Assembly: GCA_965203685.1 (NCBI GenBank)
Contig: OZ241908.1
Coordinates: 5,022,001-5,086,000, forward strand
Source of the DNA: VXYL01 sp965203685
GTDB lineage: Bacteria; Pseudomonadota; Gammaproteobacteria; Pseudomonadales; Azotimanducaceae
Length of the DNA stretch: 64,000 nt
Direction: 5' to 3'
The position numbers and the translations under genes were made by a program. The notes beneath the pieces were generated by a model. It had not been told where the DNA came from. It made no database searches and worked only from the letters and a program-made list of their open reading frames with translations. This document shows positions 56,210 to 64,000 of the stretch, one piece after another (within the stretch, counting starts at the first letter, position 1; every line of letters begins with the position of its first letter).

Positions 56210-56713
56210 TCAACCGGCCTGCCGGTGAGCCGGCTGCTGTGCCCGCTTCGGTGGCAACGAGTATTCGGGCACGATGCGCGTGCGCTGAATCTGACCGAAC
56301 GGTAACAGGTACTCGTCCTGATCGATGCGCAACACCACGTCGTCGCCCTCGACGCCGGCAAGTTCGCCTTCAAAACGGCGTCGGCCTTCAAACGGGAAGG
56401 CGAGTCGCACGTCGACACGTTCGCCCACGCTTGAGACGTACTGCTCGCGCCGGAACAGCGTGCGATCGAGCCCGGGGGAGGACACCTCCAGCCGGTACGC
56501 CTCGACGATCGGATCCTCGACGTCGAGGAGCGCGCTGACCTGGTTGCTGACCCGCTCGCAGTCGTCGATGGTCACGCCCTCGGCCGCGTCGATGAAGACC
56601 TTGAGCGTGGAGCCCGGCGCGCGCGGCCGGTACTCGACACCCCAGACCTCGCAGCCGAGCGCACGCACGGTCGGTGCGATGAGCGCTTCGAGTGCCAGCT
56701 CCTTGTTCGTCAT
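56210..56713 (-). CDS. rimP: Ribosome maturation factor RimP
   Basis: 167 residues. Acts in 30S assembly with S12 and S19. Family blocks: ALEALIAPTVRALGCEVWGVEY, LKVFIDAAEGVTIDDCERVS and YRLEVSSPGLDRTLFRREQY. The ATG beginning MTNKELALEAL is used, as homology starts there; an upstream in-frame ATG would add 15 unrelated residues. First protein gene after the initiator tRNA. Confidence 0.96.
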   Translation of the reverse strand: MTNKELALEALIAPTVRALGCEVWGVEYRPRAPGSTLKVFIDAAEGVTIDDCERVSNQVSALLDVEDPIVEAYRLEVSSPGLDRTLFRREQYVSSVGERVDVRLAFPFEGRRRFEGELAGVEGDDVVLRIDQDEYLLPFGQIQRTRIVPEYSLPPKRAQQPAHRQAG

Positions 56714-56867
56714 CAATGTTGCCTCTCGTGGCCTCTCTCTTGGGAGAGCTACGCGCACAAAAAATGGGCAGCAATGCCCATCCCGTGAAGCGGTCGGGCA
56801 CGCCCCGTCACCTCTGACGCGGCGTGCTTACCTGTTGCGTCCGGCCATCAGGCCCGACTCGTAAAGT

Positions 56868-56944
<77 letters not shown>

Positions 56945-56957
56945 TCAGTGGCGCGGA

Positions 56958-56985
56958 ATTATAGGTCATCAAGCGCGGATTACAA
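56958..56985 (-). promoter_or_regulatory. Sigma-70 promoter of the metY-rimP-nusA operon
   Basis: On the minus strand, TTGTAA (56985-56980) and a consensus TATAAT (56963-56958) are separated by 16 bases. The expected transcript start is about 7 bases before the tRNA 5' end, followed by GC-rich sequence. Position and quality make this the best promoter in the window. Confidence 0.65.
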
Positions 56986-57127
56986 GTCAGCAAAGACTTT
57001 GCCGATCAGCGGATTACAGTCAAAACGCCCATCCTGCGGACGGCGTTGCCGCACTATCGCGGTGCTGGTCAATTGGCGTTAAGCTGTGAACGCTCGGTCA
57101 GCAGCACCAACTTAGGAGTGCATCCGG

Positions 57128-57895
57128 ATGGGAGCGGCAATTTGGTTCGTGGCCTGCGTCGTCGCGTTTATTGGCCCGTGCGCGTACGCCGATGACAACC
57201 CGCCCGCCGTGACCGCGCAGTCCTTGATCGAAGGCGCGTTGGACCTGACCCGCGGCATCGAGTCCTCCTACACCGAGATGGCCATGGTCATTCACCGACC
57301 CGAATGGGAGCGTCGCATGGAACTCGTGGCGTGGACCCAGGGACGCGAAGACGCCCTGATTCGGTTTACGGCGCCCGAGAAGGACGCCGGTACGGCCACG
57401 CTCAAGAAGGGCGAGCGAATGTGGACGTTCACGCCGAAGCACAAACGCGAGATTCGTCTGCCGTCGAGCATGATGTCGCAGAGCTGGGCCGGTTCCGACT
57501 TCTCCTACAACGACCTCTCGCGCACGGACAACTACCTGCGCTACTACGACTACGCGATCACCGATACCGAGCACCGCGACGGTCACACCATCTACACCCT
57601 GACGCTCACCCCGCACGACGACGCGCCTGTGGTTTGGGGCAAGGAAGAGATGGTGATGCGCGACGACTACGTCATGATCAGCCAGACCTTTTACGATCAG
57701 GATCTCAAGCCGCTCAAGCAGATGCAGACCATGGACATCGGCCAACTCGGGGGCCGCACCATCCCGCTGACCATGCGCATGGCGGACTTCGAGGAACGTG
57801 ATCGGTGGACGGAAATGCGCTATCTGAGCGCCGACTTCGACGCCGACGTGGACGAGAGCATGTTCACGACGTTCGCGCTCCGGGGCGAACGGTGA
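57128..57895 (+). CDS. LolA-like periplasmic outer-membrane lipoprotein-sorting protein
   Basis: 255 residues. Signal peptide 1-21 (hydrophobic WFVACVVAFIGPCAY, cleavage after AYA). The mature part has the LolA/LppX-type half-barrel pattern of the lipoprotein-sorting group: SYTEMAMVIHRPEWERRMEL, FTAPEKDAGTATLKKG, MWTFTPKHKREIRLPSSMM, GSDFSYNDLSRTDNY and PLTMRM. The ATG has AGGAG 9 bases upstream. Its stop overlaps the GTG of the first permease, so carrier and transporter are translated together. It probably receives a lipoprotein or lipid from the ABC system and carries it across the periplasm. Confidence 0.87.
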   Translation: MGAAIWFVACVVAFIGPCAYADDNPPAVTAQSLIEGALDLTRGIESSYTEMAMVIHRPEWERRMELVAWTQGREDALIRFTAPEKDAGTATLKKGERMWTFTPKHKREIRLPSSMMSQSWAGSDFSYNDLSRTDNYLRYYDYAITDTEHRDGHTIYTLTLTPHDDAPVVWGKEEMVMRDDYVMISQTFYDQDLKPLKQMQTMDIGQLGGRTIPLTMRMADFEERDRWTEMRYLSADFDADVDESMFTTFALRGER

Positions 57896-59217
57896 CCGAC
57901 GCGGCGCTGAGCCCTCAGCCGGGGAGCGCGAGGGGCCCGCCCGCCGCAAGAAAGCTGCCGGCAACCGGCAGCGGCCCCCGCGCGGGGACGACTTTCGCCG
58001 TGGTGGCGTGGCGCAATCTCTGGCGCCACCGGCTGCGCACCTGGCTGGCCGCGGGCGGCGTGGCCTTCGCGATCTTCCTGGTCGGCGTCATGGCGGCGTT
58101 CCAGTCGGGCGTCTACGGTCCGTGGATCGAAAACGCCACGTCATTGTCGGTCGGCCACATGCAGGTCCAGCACCCCGACTATTTCGATGATCCCAACATC
58201 GCGCACACGGTTGCCGGCGGCACGCCGCTCGTGCGCAAGCTCGAAGATGCCCCGGGGGTCGTCGGGGTGACCGGGCGGGCCGAGGCGTTTGCCCTCGTCT
58301 CCGTGGGCGAGCGCAGCTACGGGGGCTTGGTGATGGGCGTCGACGCCGACCGAGAAGCCGCCATGTTCACACTGCCCGACTATCTTCGCGAAGGCGAGTA
58401 CCTGCCGCGTGGGGACAGCGCGTTTGTCGGTTCTTCCCTGGCTACGAACCTCGGCGTCAAGCTTGGCGATGAAATCGTCGCCTTGGGGTCGGGCAAGGAA
58501 GGCGGCGTCGCGGCGCTGGTCCTGAACGTCGACGGCATCTACGAGACCGGGCGACCGGACCTCGACCGGACCGTCCTCCAGGCCCCGGTGGACGCCGTGC
58601 AGTCGGCGTTCGAACTCGGCGACAGCGTGCACCGCGTCGTGCTCAAGCTCGACGATCCCGGGCGGGCCGAGGCTTTCAAGGGCACCGTCGCGGGGCTGGC
58701 GCCGACCGACGCGCAGGTCCTCGACTGGAACGAGTTGCTGCCGGAGCTCAGGCAGAGCATCAGGCTGGATGCGGTCACCGCGCAGATGATGGCAGCGCTC
58801 TTGATCGCCGTGGTCGCCATGTCGGTCGTGAACTCGTTCATCATGACGGTGTTCGAGCGAACACGGGAATTCGGCATGCTGATCGCCATCGGCATGCGCC
58901 CCAACGCCATCGTCGGCATGCTGACGATCGAGGCCACCTGCGTCTGGATTCTCGGTGCTGCCATTGGCATCGCCGCGTGCATCGCCGTGGTCGTGCCGCT
59001 GAACATCGTCGGGATCCAGCCGGCCGAAATTGTCGAAGGCGTCGACGAGATGTACGCGAAACTCATGATCCCCGACGCGCTGCGTCCCGAACTCAGTGCC
59101 CGTGCTTTGCTCCTAGCCCCCGGGATCATGCTCGCAGGCACCTTGCTGGCCGCGTTGATACCCGCGCTTCGTGTACGCCGGATGCACCCCGTGGAAGCCC
59201 TACGCGAGGAGGAATGA
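57892..59217 (+). CDS. FtsX/LolC-type ABC transporter permease (first of three)
   Basis: 441 residues. A proline-rich cytoplasmic tail, then VAWRNLWRHRLRTWLAAGG leading into TM1 (about 50-72), a periplasmic MacB-like domain (about 75-290), and three further TM helices in the FtsX domain (from about 300; VVNSFIMTVFERTREFGML, then AIGMRPNAIVGM). The C-terminus LRVRRMHPVEALREEE is typical of LolC/E and MacB permeases. GTG start overlapping the carrier gene. Inner-membrane protein. Confidence 0.9.
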   Translation: MTDAALSPQPGSARGPPAARKLPATGSGPRAGTTFAVVAWRNLWRHRLRTWLAAGGVAFAIFLVGVMAAFQSGVYGPWIENATSLSVGHMQVQHPDYFDDPNIAHTVAGGTPLVRKLEDAPGVVGVTGRAEAFALVSVGERSYGGLVMGVDADREAAMFTLPDYLREGEYLPRGDSAFVGSSLATNLGVKLGDEIVALGSGKEGGVAALVLNVDGIYETGRPDLDRTVLQAPVDAVQSAFELGDSVHRVVLKLDDPGRAEAFKGTVAGLAPTDAQVLDWNELLPELRQSIRLDAVTAQMMAALLIAVVAMSVVNSFIMTVFERTREFGMLIAIGMRPNAIVGMLTIEATCVWILGAAIGIAACIAVVVPLNIVGIQPAEIVEGVDEMYAKLMIPDALRPELSARALLLAPGIMLAGTLLAALIPALRVRRMHPVEALREEE

Positions 59218-59219
59218 GC

Positions 59220-60506
59220 ATGGCCGAGTCCGTCCTGGTTGCCGAAACACCGACTCACAGGTCCGCACAGAGCCGCGTCTCGGTCGCGGCGATCGCCTGG
59301 CGCAATCTGTGGCGCAACAAGCGCCGGACCTGGCTGATGATCTCCGGGATCGCCTTTGCCGGCTTCCTGGTGATCTTCATCAACTCCCTGCAACGCGGCG
59401 TCTTCGACATGATGATCGACATCACGGCGCGCTTCTTCAGCGGCCACGTCCAGATCCAGCACCCGGCCTTCCTCGACGAGCCGCGCATGGACCGGACGGT
59501 CAAGAACGCGGCGGCGCGAATGGCCGAACTGCGACTGCGGCCCGAGTTCACGGCCGTAGCACCTCGCGCCCAGGGGTTCGCCCTGGTCGCCGCGAGCGGT
59601 GCGACCGACGACACCGATCCTCCGGCCACCGGCGCACTGGTCATCGGTGTCGACCCGCAGCGCGAGTTCGCTGCCATACGCCATTCGGTCGAAGCCGGGC
59701 GCTACCTCGCCGAGCCGGGCGACGCTTACGTCGGCTCGCTGCTGGCCCAGAATCTACGTGCGGGTGTCGGCGACGAACTCGCCATTTTGGGCAACGGGGA
59801 AAACGGCAGCGTCGCGGCCATGGTGGTGACCATCGCCGGCACGTTCGATACCGGGCAGGCGGCGGTCGACCGCTCCCAGATGCATGTCCATCTCGACGAG
59901 TTCCAAGAGGCTTTCGGTCTACCGGACCAGGTTCACAGCATCGCGCTGACGCTCGCCGGCCCTTCGACGGCAGAAGCCGCGGCCGCGACGCTGACCGACG
60001 CGGAGTCCGTCGGCGTGCCGTGGCAGAAGCTCTTGCCCGACATCGAGCAGATGGCGCGCCTGAAGTACCAAAGCTCCTACATGATCTATGCCCTGCTGCT
60101 GGTGCTGGTCATCTTCGGCATCGTCAACGCCTTCATCATGACGACGTTCGAGCGCACGCCGGAGTTCGGCATGCTCAAGGCCGTGGGAATGCGACCCGGT
60201 GGCATCGTGATGATGATGAGCCTCGAGGCGGCGTGGATGGCCGGGATCGGCATCCTCGTCACGCTGGCCATCACCGGGACGCTGACCGGCATCTTGAGCG
60301 TGACGGGCTTCTCGATGGGCGAAGCCTACGCCGAGATGGTCGGTGACTCCTTCATGATGCCGGACCGGCTATACCCGGCCTTCGGCTACCGAGCCGCCCT
60401 GGAGTTCAGCGTCGCCATGCTCCTCGCCATCCAGGTCGCGGCGCTCATTCCCACGATCCGGCTCCGCCGGCTGAACGTCGTCGACGCGCTGCGCGCCGCA
60501 GAGTAG
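59220..60506 (+). CDS. FtsX/LolC-type ABC transporter permease (second of three)
   Basis: 428 residues, clearly paralogous to the first: IAWRNLWRNKRRTWLMISG, a periplasmic domain with FSGHVQIQHPAFLDEPRMD (compare LSVGHMQVQHPDYFDDPNIA) and the FtsX segment VNAFIMTTFERTPEFGMLKAV. The ATG at 59220 is preferred because GAGGAGG lies 7 bases before it; an ATG two codons earlier overlaps the previous stop (ATGA) but is too close to that ribosome site. Four TM helices expected. Confidence 0.9.
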   Translation: MAESVLVAETPTHRSAQSRVSVAAIAWRNLWRNKRRTWLMISGIAFAGFLVIFINSLQRGVFDMMIDITARFFSGHVQIQHPAFLDEPRMDRTVKNAAARMAELRLRPEFTAVAPRAQGFALVAASGATDDTDPPATGALVIGVDPQREFAAIRHSVEAGRYLAEPGDAYVGSLLAQNLRAGVGDELAILGNGENGSVAAMVVTIAGTFDTGQAAVDRSQMHVHLDEFQEAFGLPDQVHSIALTLAGPSTAEAAAATLTDAESVGVPWQKLLPDIEQMARLKYQSSYMIYALLLVLVIFGIVNAFIMTTFERTPEFGMLKAVGMRPGGIVMMMSLEAAWMAGIGILVTLAITGTLTGILSVTGFSMGEAYAEMVGDSFMMPDRLYPAFGYRAALEFSVAMLLAIQVAALIPTIRLRRLNVVDALRAAE

Positions 60507-60510
60507 AACC

Positions 60511-61722
60511 ATGCCGGTGAAGCTGCTCCTGCAACTGTCGTGGCGCAACCTCTGGCGCCACCGTCGCCGCAACACCATCCTGCTCGTCGCGATCGCCGTC
60601 GCTGTTGCCGGCGTCCTCCTGCTCAACAGCCTGCTGCGTGGCGTACAGCTCAACATGAAGGACTCCGTGATCGACAACCTGACGGGGCACGTCAAGGTGC
60701 TGCAGCCGGGCTACCTCGACGATCCGGGCATCGCGCACGGATTCGAGGTCGCGCGCGACTGGGACGTGGGTGTGGACCCCGATGCCATCGTCGGCTGGAC
60801 GTCGCGGATCCGGGTCCCCGCCGTAATCATGAGCGAACGCGAGACCCGTGGCGTGCAACTCGTCGGCGTCGATCCCGCACGAGAGAGCATTTCATTCCTC
60901 GACAGCATCGTCATCGACGGCGAGGCCCTCGCAAGCCCGGATGATCGCCGCGTACTCGTCGGCGCGGGACTCGCAGAGCAACTCGAGACCAAGGTCGGCC
61001 GACGCCTCGTCTTGATCACGCAAGGCGCCGACGGCCTCAATCGCGAGGCGGGGTACCGGATCGCCGGCATCTACCGCGCCGAAGCGGCCGGGCTGGAAAA
61101 GGCGTTCGTGTTCACCGGGGCCGAGACGCTCAAGGACATGCTCGACACCCTCGTCGTCACCGAGGTGTCCGTCCGCCTCGCCGACGACAGCCACGAGCCG
61201 GGCATCCTCGCCACGATGATCGACACCTTCACCGGCCTCGACGTTCTGAGCTGGCGAGACCTCGAACCGCAAGCCGCGATGATCACCGAGTTCATGGATA
61301 CGGCGGTGTTCATCTACTTCCTGGTGATCATGAGTGCCCTGGTGTTCGGCCTAGTCAACACGCTGGTCACCGCCGTCATGGAACGCGTCCGCGAGCTTGG
61401 GATGCTGCGCGCCCTGGGGATGCGTCCACGTTCCGTGGTCGCCCAGGTCGTGGTCGAGTCCACCCTGGTCATGGCCGTGGGCGTCGCCGGCGGCCTGCTC
61501 ATCGCCACGGGCGTCTACGCACTGGTTGCCGATGGGATCGATCTCACCGCCTTCGACGAGAGCCTGCAGAGTTTCGGCGTGAGTCCGCAAATGGTGCCCG
61601 TCATGCAGACGAGCGACGTGGTCATGGTGGTCGCGTTGAGCTTGATCCTGGGGTTGCTGGCAAGCTTCTACCCGGCACGGCGGGCGGTGAAGCTCAAGCC
61701 GCTTGACGCACTTCGGCGTTAG
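60511..61722 (+). CDS. FtsX/LolC-type ABC transporter permease (third of three)
   Basis: 403 residues: LLLQLSWRNLWRHRRRNTIL, TM1, a periplasmic domain (LTGHVKVLQPGYLDDPGIAH aligning with both paralogues), and FtsX helices with VNTLVTAVMERVRELGMLRAL and ARRAVKLKPLDALRR at the end. ATG 4 bases after the previous stop. It is the shortest and lacks the N-terminal tail of the first. Confidence 0.9.
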   Translation: MPVKLLLQLSWRNLWRHRRRNTILLVAIAVAVAGVLLLNSLLRGVQLNMKDSVIDNLTGHVKVLQPGYLDDPGIAHGFEVARDWDVGVDPDAIVGWTSRIRVPAVIMSERETRGVQLVGVDPARESISFLDSIVIDGEALASPDDRRVLVGAGLAEQLETKVGRRLVLITQGADGLNREAGYRIAGIYRAEAAGLEKAFVFTGAETLKDMLDTLVVTEVSVRLADDSHEPGILATMIDTFTGLDVLSWRDLEPQAAMITEFMDTAVFIYFLVIMSALVFGLVNTLVTAVMERVRELGMLRALGMRPRSVVAQVVVESTLVMAVGVAGGLLIATGVYALVADGIDLTAFDESLQSFGVSPQMVPVMQTSDVVMVVALSLILGLLASFYPARRAVKLKPLDALRR

Positions 61723-61765
61723 GCACGCATTTAACAACAAACGGCAAACCAGGAGTCTCCTACCC

Positions 61766-62446
61766 ATGCCCAATCCAGTGGTGACCTGTCGCGGCGTCAG
61801 CCGGGTCTACGAAGGCGACGGTGTTCCCGTGCATGCCTTGCGCGGCGTGGATTTCGAACTCGAGCCCGGCGAGTGGGTCAGCGTCGCCGGCCCCTCGGGG
61901 TCTGGGAAGTCGACACTGCTGCACGTGATCGGCGGGCTCGATCAACCCAACGAGGGGACGGTGACGGTCGACGACGTCGAGGTGACGGCGCTGTCCGAGG
62001 CCGAGCTGTCGGACCTGCGGCTGCACAAGATCGGCTTCGTGTTCCAAGCCTACAACCTGATCCCGGTGCTGTCGGCGCTGGAGAACGTCGAGTTCATCAT
62101 GCAGTTGCAGGGCGTGGCCGGGGCGGAACGCCGCCAACGCGCCATCGAGGCACTCGACGCGCTCGGTCTGGCCGACCTCACCGATCGGCGCCCGGGGGAG
62201 ATGTCCGGGGGCCAACAGCAGCGTGTGGCCATCGCCCGGGCCATCGTCACGAACCCCGTGTTGCTGCTCGCCGACGAACCAAGCGCGAATCTCGACACGG
62301 CCACCACGGAGGAGCTTCTCGACGAGCTGCGCCGGCTGAACAACGAACGCGGCGTGACGATCCTCACGGCCACCCACGATCCCATGGTGATGAGTTACAC
62401 CACGCGCCAGGTCAACCTGCGCGACGGCCACGTCGTCGATCCCTAG
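61766..62446 (+). CDS. LolD/MacB-type ABC transporter ATPase
   Basis: 226 residues. Walker A GPSGSGKST, Q-loop FVFQAYNLIPVLSALENVEF (LolD/MacB type), signature MSGGQQQRVAIARA, Walker B LLLADEPSANLD, and the switch His in TATHDPMV. AGGAG lies 10 bases before the ATG at 61766. The only ATPase of the operon, so it must serve all three permeases. Confidence 0.95.
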   Translation: MPNPVVTCRGVSRVYEGDGVPVHALRGVDFELEPGEWVSVAGPSGSGKSTLLHVIGGLDQPNEGTVTVDDVEVTALSEAELSDLRLHKIGFVFQAYNLIPVLSALENVEFIMQLQGVAGAERRQRAIEALDALGLADLTDRRPGEMSGGQQQRVAIARAIVTNPVLLLADEPSANLDTATTEELLDELRRLNNERGVTILTATHDPMVMSYTTRQVNLRDGHVVDP

Positions 62447-62586
62447 CACTCGTGAGCAGGTCCGACCTTTGCACCTGAGCAAGTCCGTACTCATGCGAGA
62501 ACGCGAAGCGAGGCCCGCGTCCCTGGATGGCCGTGGTCCGCTGGCTTCTTTAACCTGCCCAACCTTCAATGTGTAGGAGGCTGCCT
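62447..62586. other. 140-bp gap with a short direct repeat
   Basis: GAGCAGGTCCG (62454-62464) recurs as GAGCAAGTCCG (62477-62487). A fragment resembling the hairpin-repeat flank (AGGCCCGCGTCC) follows near 62515. No gene; a promoter for the next gene may lie here but is not recognisable. Confidence 0.3.
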
Positions 62587-64000
62587 ATGTTTAGACGAAG
62601 CAAACGCACCTGCAAAGACGCGGTTCCCATAGTCGCGATGATCGCCGTCCTGGGCTGCCAATGGGCGTACGCCCAGTACTGGGTGTCGATCGGCGCGTAT
62701 CGCGCGGTGCAGACTGCCGAGGAGTTGGCGGTCGAAGCCACCGAGAGGGCGGGCTTGGCGTTCTCCGCCCGGGCTGCGGACACATCTGGCGGCAGCATCT
62801 ACCGCGTCGTCGCCGGCCCATTCGACTCCCGGGACGAGGCACAATCCGGCGCAGCGCAGGCGCGCGACGCCGGCTATGCCGACGGCTGGATCGTAACCTT
62901 CGGCATGCCCGCGGCAACGCCGGCGGCGGTGGCCGCGGACACGACGGTCGACAGCCTGCTCGACGCGCCGTTGGACAGCATCGCGGTGGACGACCTGTCC
63001 CTGGACGATTGGTCCTTGGACGACGACCTGCCGCCGATCGAAGTGCTCCTCGAAGGTCTGCCGGACATCCCGCCCGCGGAGCCGACACCAGCGACCACGG
63101 CACCGACCGAGCCGGTCCAGGAAGTCGTCGTTCCCGAGAACTACCGGCTGAACCGGCTGCGACGCGATGCTCGCGCGCAGCCGGAGTCCCGCGCCGGGCC
63201 CGGGACGTTCCGCGCACGCATGAAGTGGTACACATCCGGCCGCACCTTGCCGGTGGGCGATGCGTTGCGTGAGCAGACCGGCGAGTCGAACCCGTTGGCG
63301 CACAATGCCGGGGTCCGCCTGATGTGGCGACCCAGAATCGGCGCGGTGAAGCTCCACCTGGACCACTCCACGGCCTGGCTCCGCTCCGACGCTCCGGGTC
63401 GTTCGCCGGGACTGACGTTCGACCAAACCCCGACCGGCGATGCCCAGCGCCTGATGGACTTGACCTGGGGCGACGAGGTCGCGGATGAAGACGGTGTGCA
63501 AAGGCTGCACCGCCTGGACCGCTTTGCCGCCGAATACCGTACCAGTCAATGGGGGATCACCGTCGGTCGCCAAGCGCTGAGCTGGGGCGGCGGCATGGCC
63601 TTCCAGCCGATGGACCTTTTCAATCCGTTCTCGCCCACGACCGTGGACCAGGACTACAAGCCGGGCGACGACATGGTGCTTGTCGAGCGCTTGTTCAGCG
63701 ACGGCTCGGATCTGCAGGTGCTGGCCGTGGCCCGCCGCGAAACCACCCAGGACGCCTCGCGCGGCAGCGTCGCGGAGAGTGCCTCCAGCGTCGCGGCGAA
63801 GCTTGCCATGGTCTTCAACGACAGCGAGCTCGAGCTGATGGCGGCCCGGCACTATGGCGAGCAGATCCTCGGTGCAGGCTTGCGGATTCCCTTCGGTGGC
63901 GCGTTGCTGCGGTCGGACCTCGTCTGGACCCGGGCGGATGGGCGGATTCGTCTGTCCGGCCTCCTCAACGCCGACTACACCTTCGGCATCGCCGGCAGCC
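62587..64000 (+). CDS. SPOR-domain outer-membrane protein with beta-barrel, 3' end cut by the window
   Basis: 471 codons seen. ATG with AGGAGG 6 bases before it. Signal peptide 1-29 (cleavage AYA/Q); an LGC at 22-24 is a weak lipobox alternative. Residues 30-105 resemble a SPOR peptidoglycan-binding domain (QYWVSIGAYRAVQTAEELA, YRVVAGPFDSRDEAQSGA). Next is an Asp/Leu-rich linker with short repeats (DDLSLDDWSLDDD) and a Pro/Thr stretch. From about 205 the sequence has alternating beta-strand character of a porin-like barrel (FRARMKWYTSGRTLPVGD, WGITVGRQALSWGGGMAFQP). It lies downstream of the transporter genes and may be its outer-membrane partner. Confidence 0.75.
   Translation, partial: MFRRSKRTCKDAVPIVAMIAVLGCQWAYAQYWVSIGAYRAVQTAEELAVEATERAGLAFSARAADTSGGSIYRVVAGPFDSRDEAQSGAAQARDAGYADGWIVTFGMPAATPAAVAADTTVDSLLDAPLDSIAVDDLSLDDWSLDDDLPPIEVLLEGLPDIPPAEPTPATTAPTEPVQEVVVPENYRLNRLRRDARAQPESRAGPGTFRARMKWYTSGRTLPVGDALREQTGESNPLAHNAGVRLMWRPRIGAVKLHLDHSTAWLRSDAPGRSPGLTFDQTPTGDAQRLMDLTWGDEVADEDGVQRLHRLDRFAAEYRTSQWGITVGRQALSWGGGMAFQPMDLFNPFSPTTVDQDYKPGDDMVLVERLFSDGSDLQVLAVARRETTQDASRGSVAESASSVAAKLAMVFNDSELELMAARHYGEQILGAGLRIPFGGALLRSDLVWTRADGRIRLSGLLNADYTFGIAGS

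Noticed and set aside
57061..57108. GGTGCTG/CAGCACC inverted repeat before the LolA-like gene
   Set aside because: Seven-base arms with 34 bases between are close to chance in GC-rich DNA, and nothing else supports a site.

Overview
The window is high-GC (single rows counted by hand give about 65-70%), densely coded bacterial DNA. Two gene orders identify it as a gammaproteobacterium. The first is dksA - gluQ - regulator - pcnB - panB - panC - pgi - acs. The second is an initiator tRNA followed by rimP-nusA-infB-rbfA-truB-rpsO-pnp. Both match the Pseudomonas-type chromosome. The very large surface protein, built of fibronectin III, cadherin and Ig-like domains, recalls uncultured marine or host-associated (for example sponge-associated) lineages; that ecological reading is inference.

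Layout. 1-10.3 kb: the 3' part of anmK, erpA, a CLC chloride protein, hemL, a PfkB sugar kinase, a two-domain class III CoA-transferase, and a sensor kinase fused to its own OmpR-type response regulator. 10.3-30.2 kb: an AT-rich control region, then one uninterrupted 19.5-kb gene for a 6,513-residue secreted protein. 30.3-37.1 kb: a GC-poor Rieske oxygenase; an opposing operon of an FGGY kinase, a metal-dependent amidohydrolase and a SelA-like PLP enzyme; sfsA; and an aminotransferase. 37.3-47.6 kb: conserved core genes (dksA, gluQ, a degenerate NtrC-like regulator, pcnB, a deoxynucleoside kinase, panB, panC, pgi, acs). 47.6-57 kb: a small membrane-anchored protein and the metY-rimP-nusA-infB-rbfA-truB-rpsO-pnp operon on the minus strand. 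57.1-64 kb: an envelope export operon of a LolA-like periplasmic carrier, three FtsX-type permeases, one ATPase and a SPOR-plus-beta-barrel protein that runs off the window.

How they work together. The core genes cover translation start, RNA processing, heme, pantothenate and central carbon metabolism. Two accessory systems stand out. One is the giant surface protein, divergent from a single-chain two-component regulator and separated from it by 371 bp containing a perfect palindrome. The other is the Lol-like operon with three permease paralogues. A dispersed family of short hairpin repeats (GCGGACG-AGGA-CGTCCGC type) sits just beyond the 3' ends of genes throughout the window, including one divergent copy whose stem changes on both sides.

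No CRISPR array, insertion sequence, integrase or rRNA gene was seen. All function calls come from motif recognition by eye; no database search was run.
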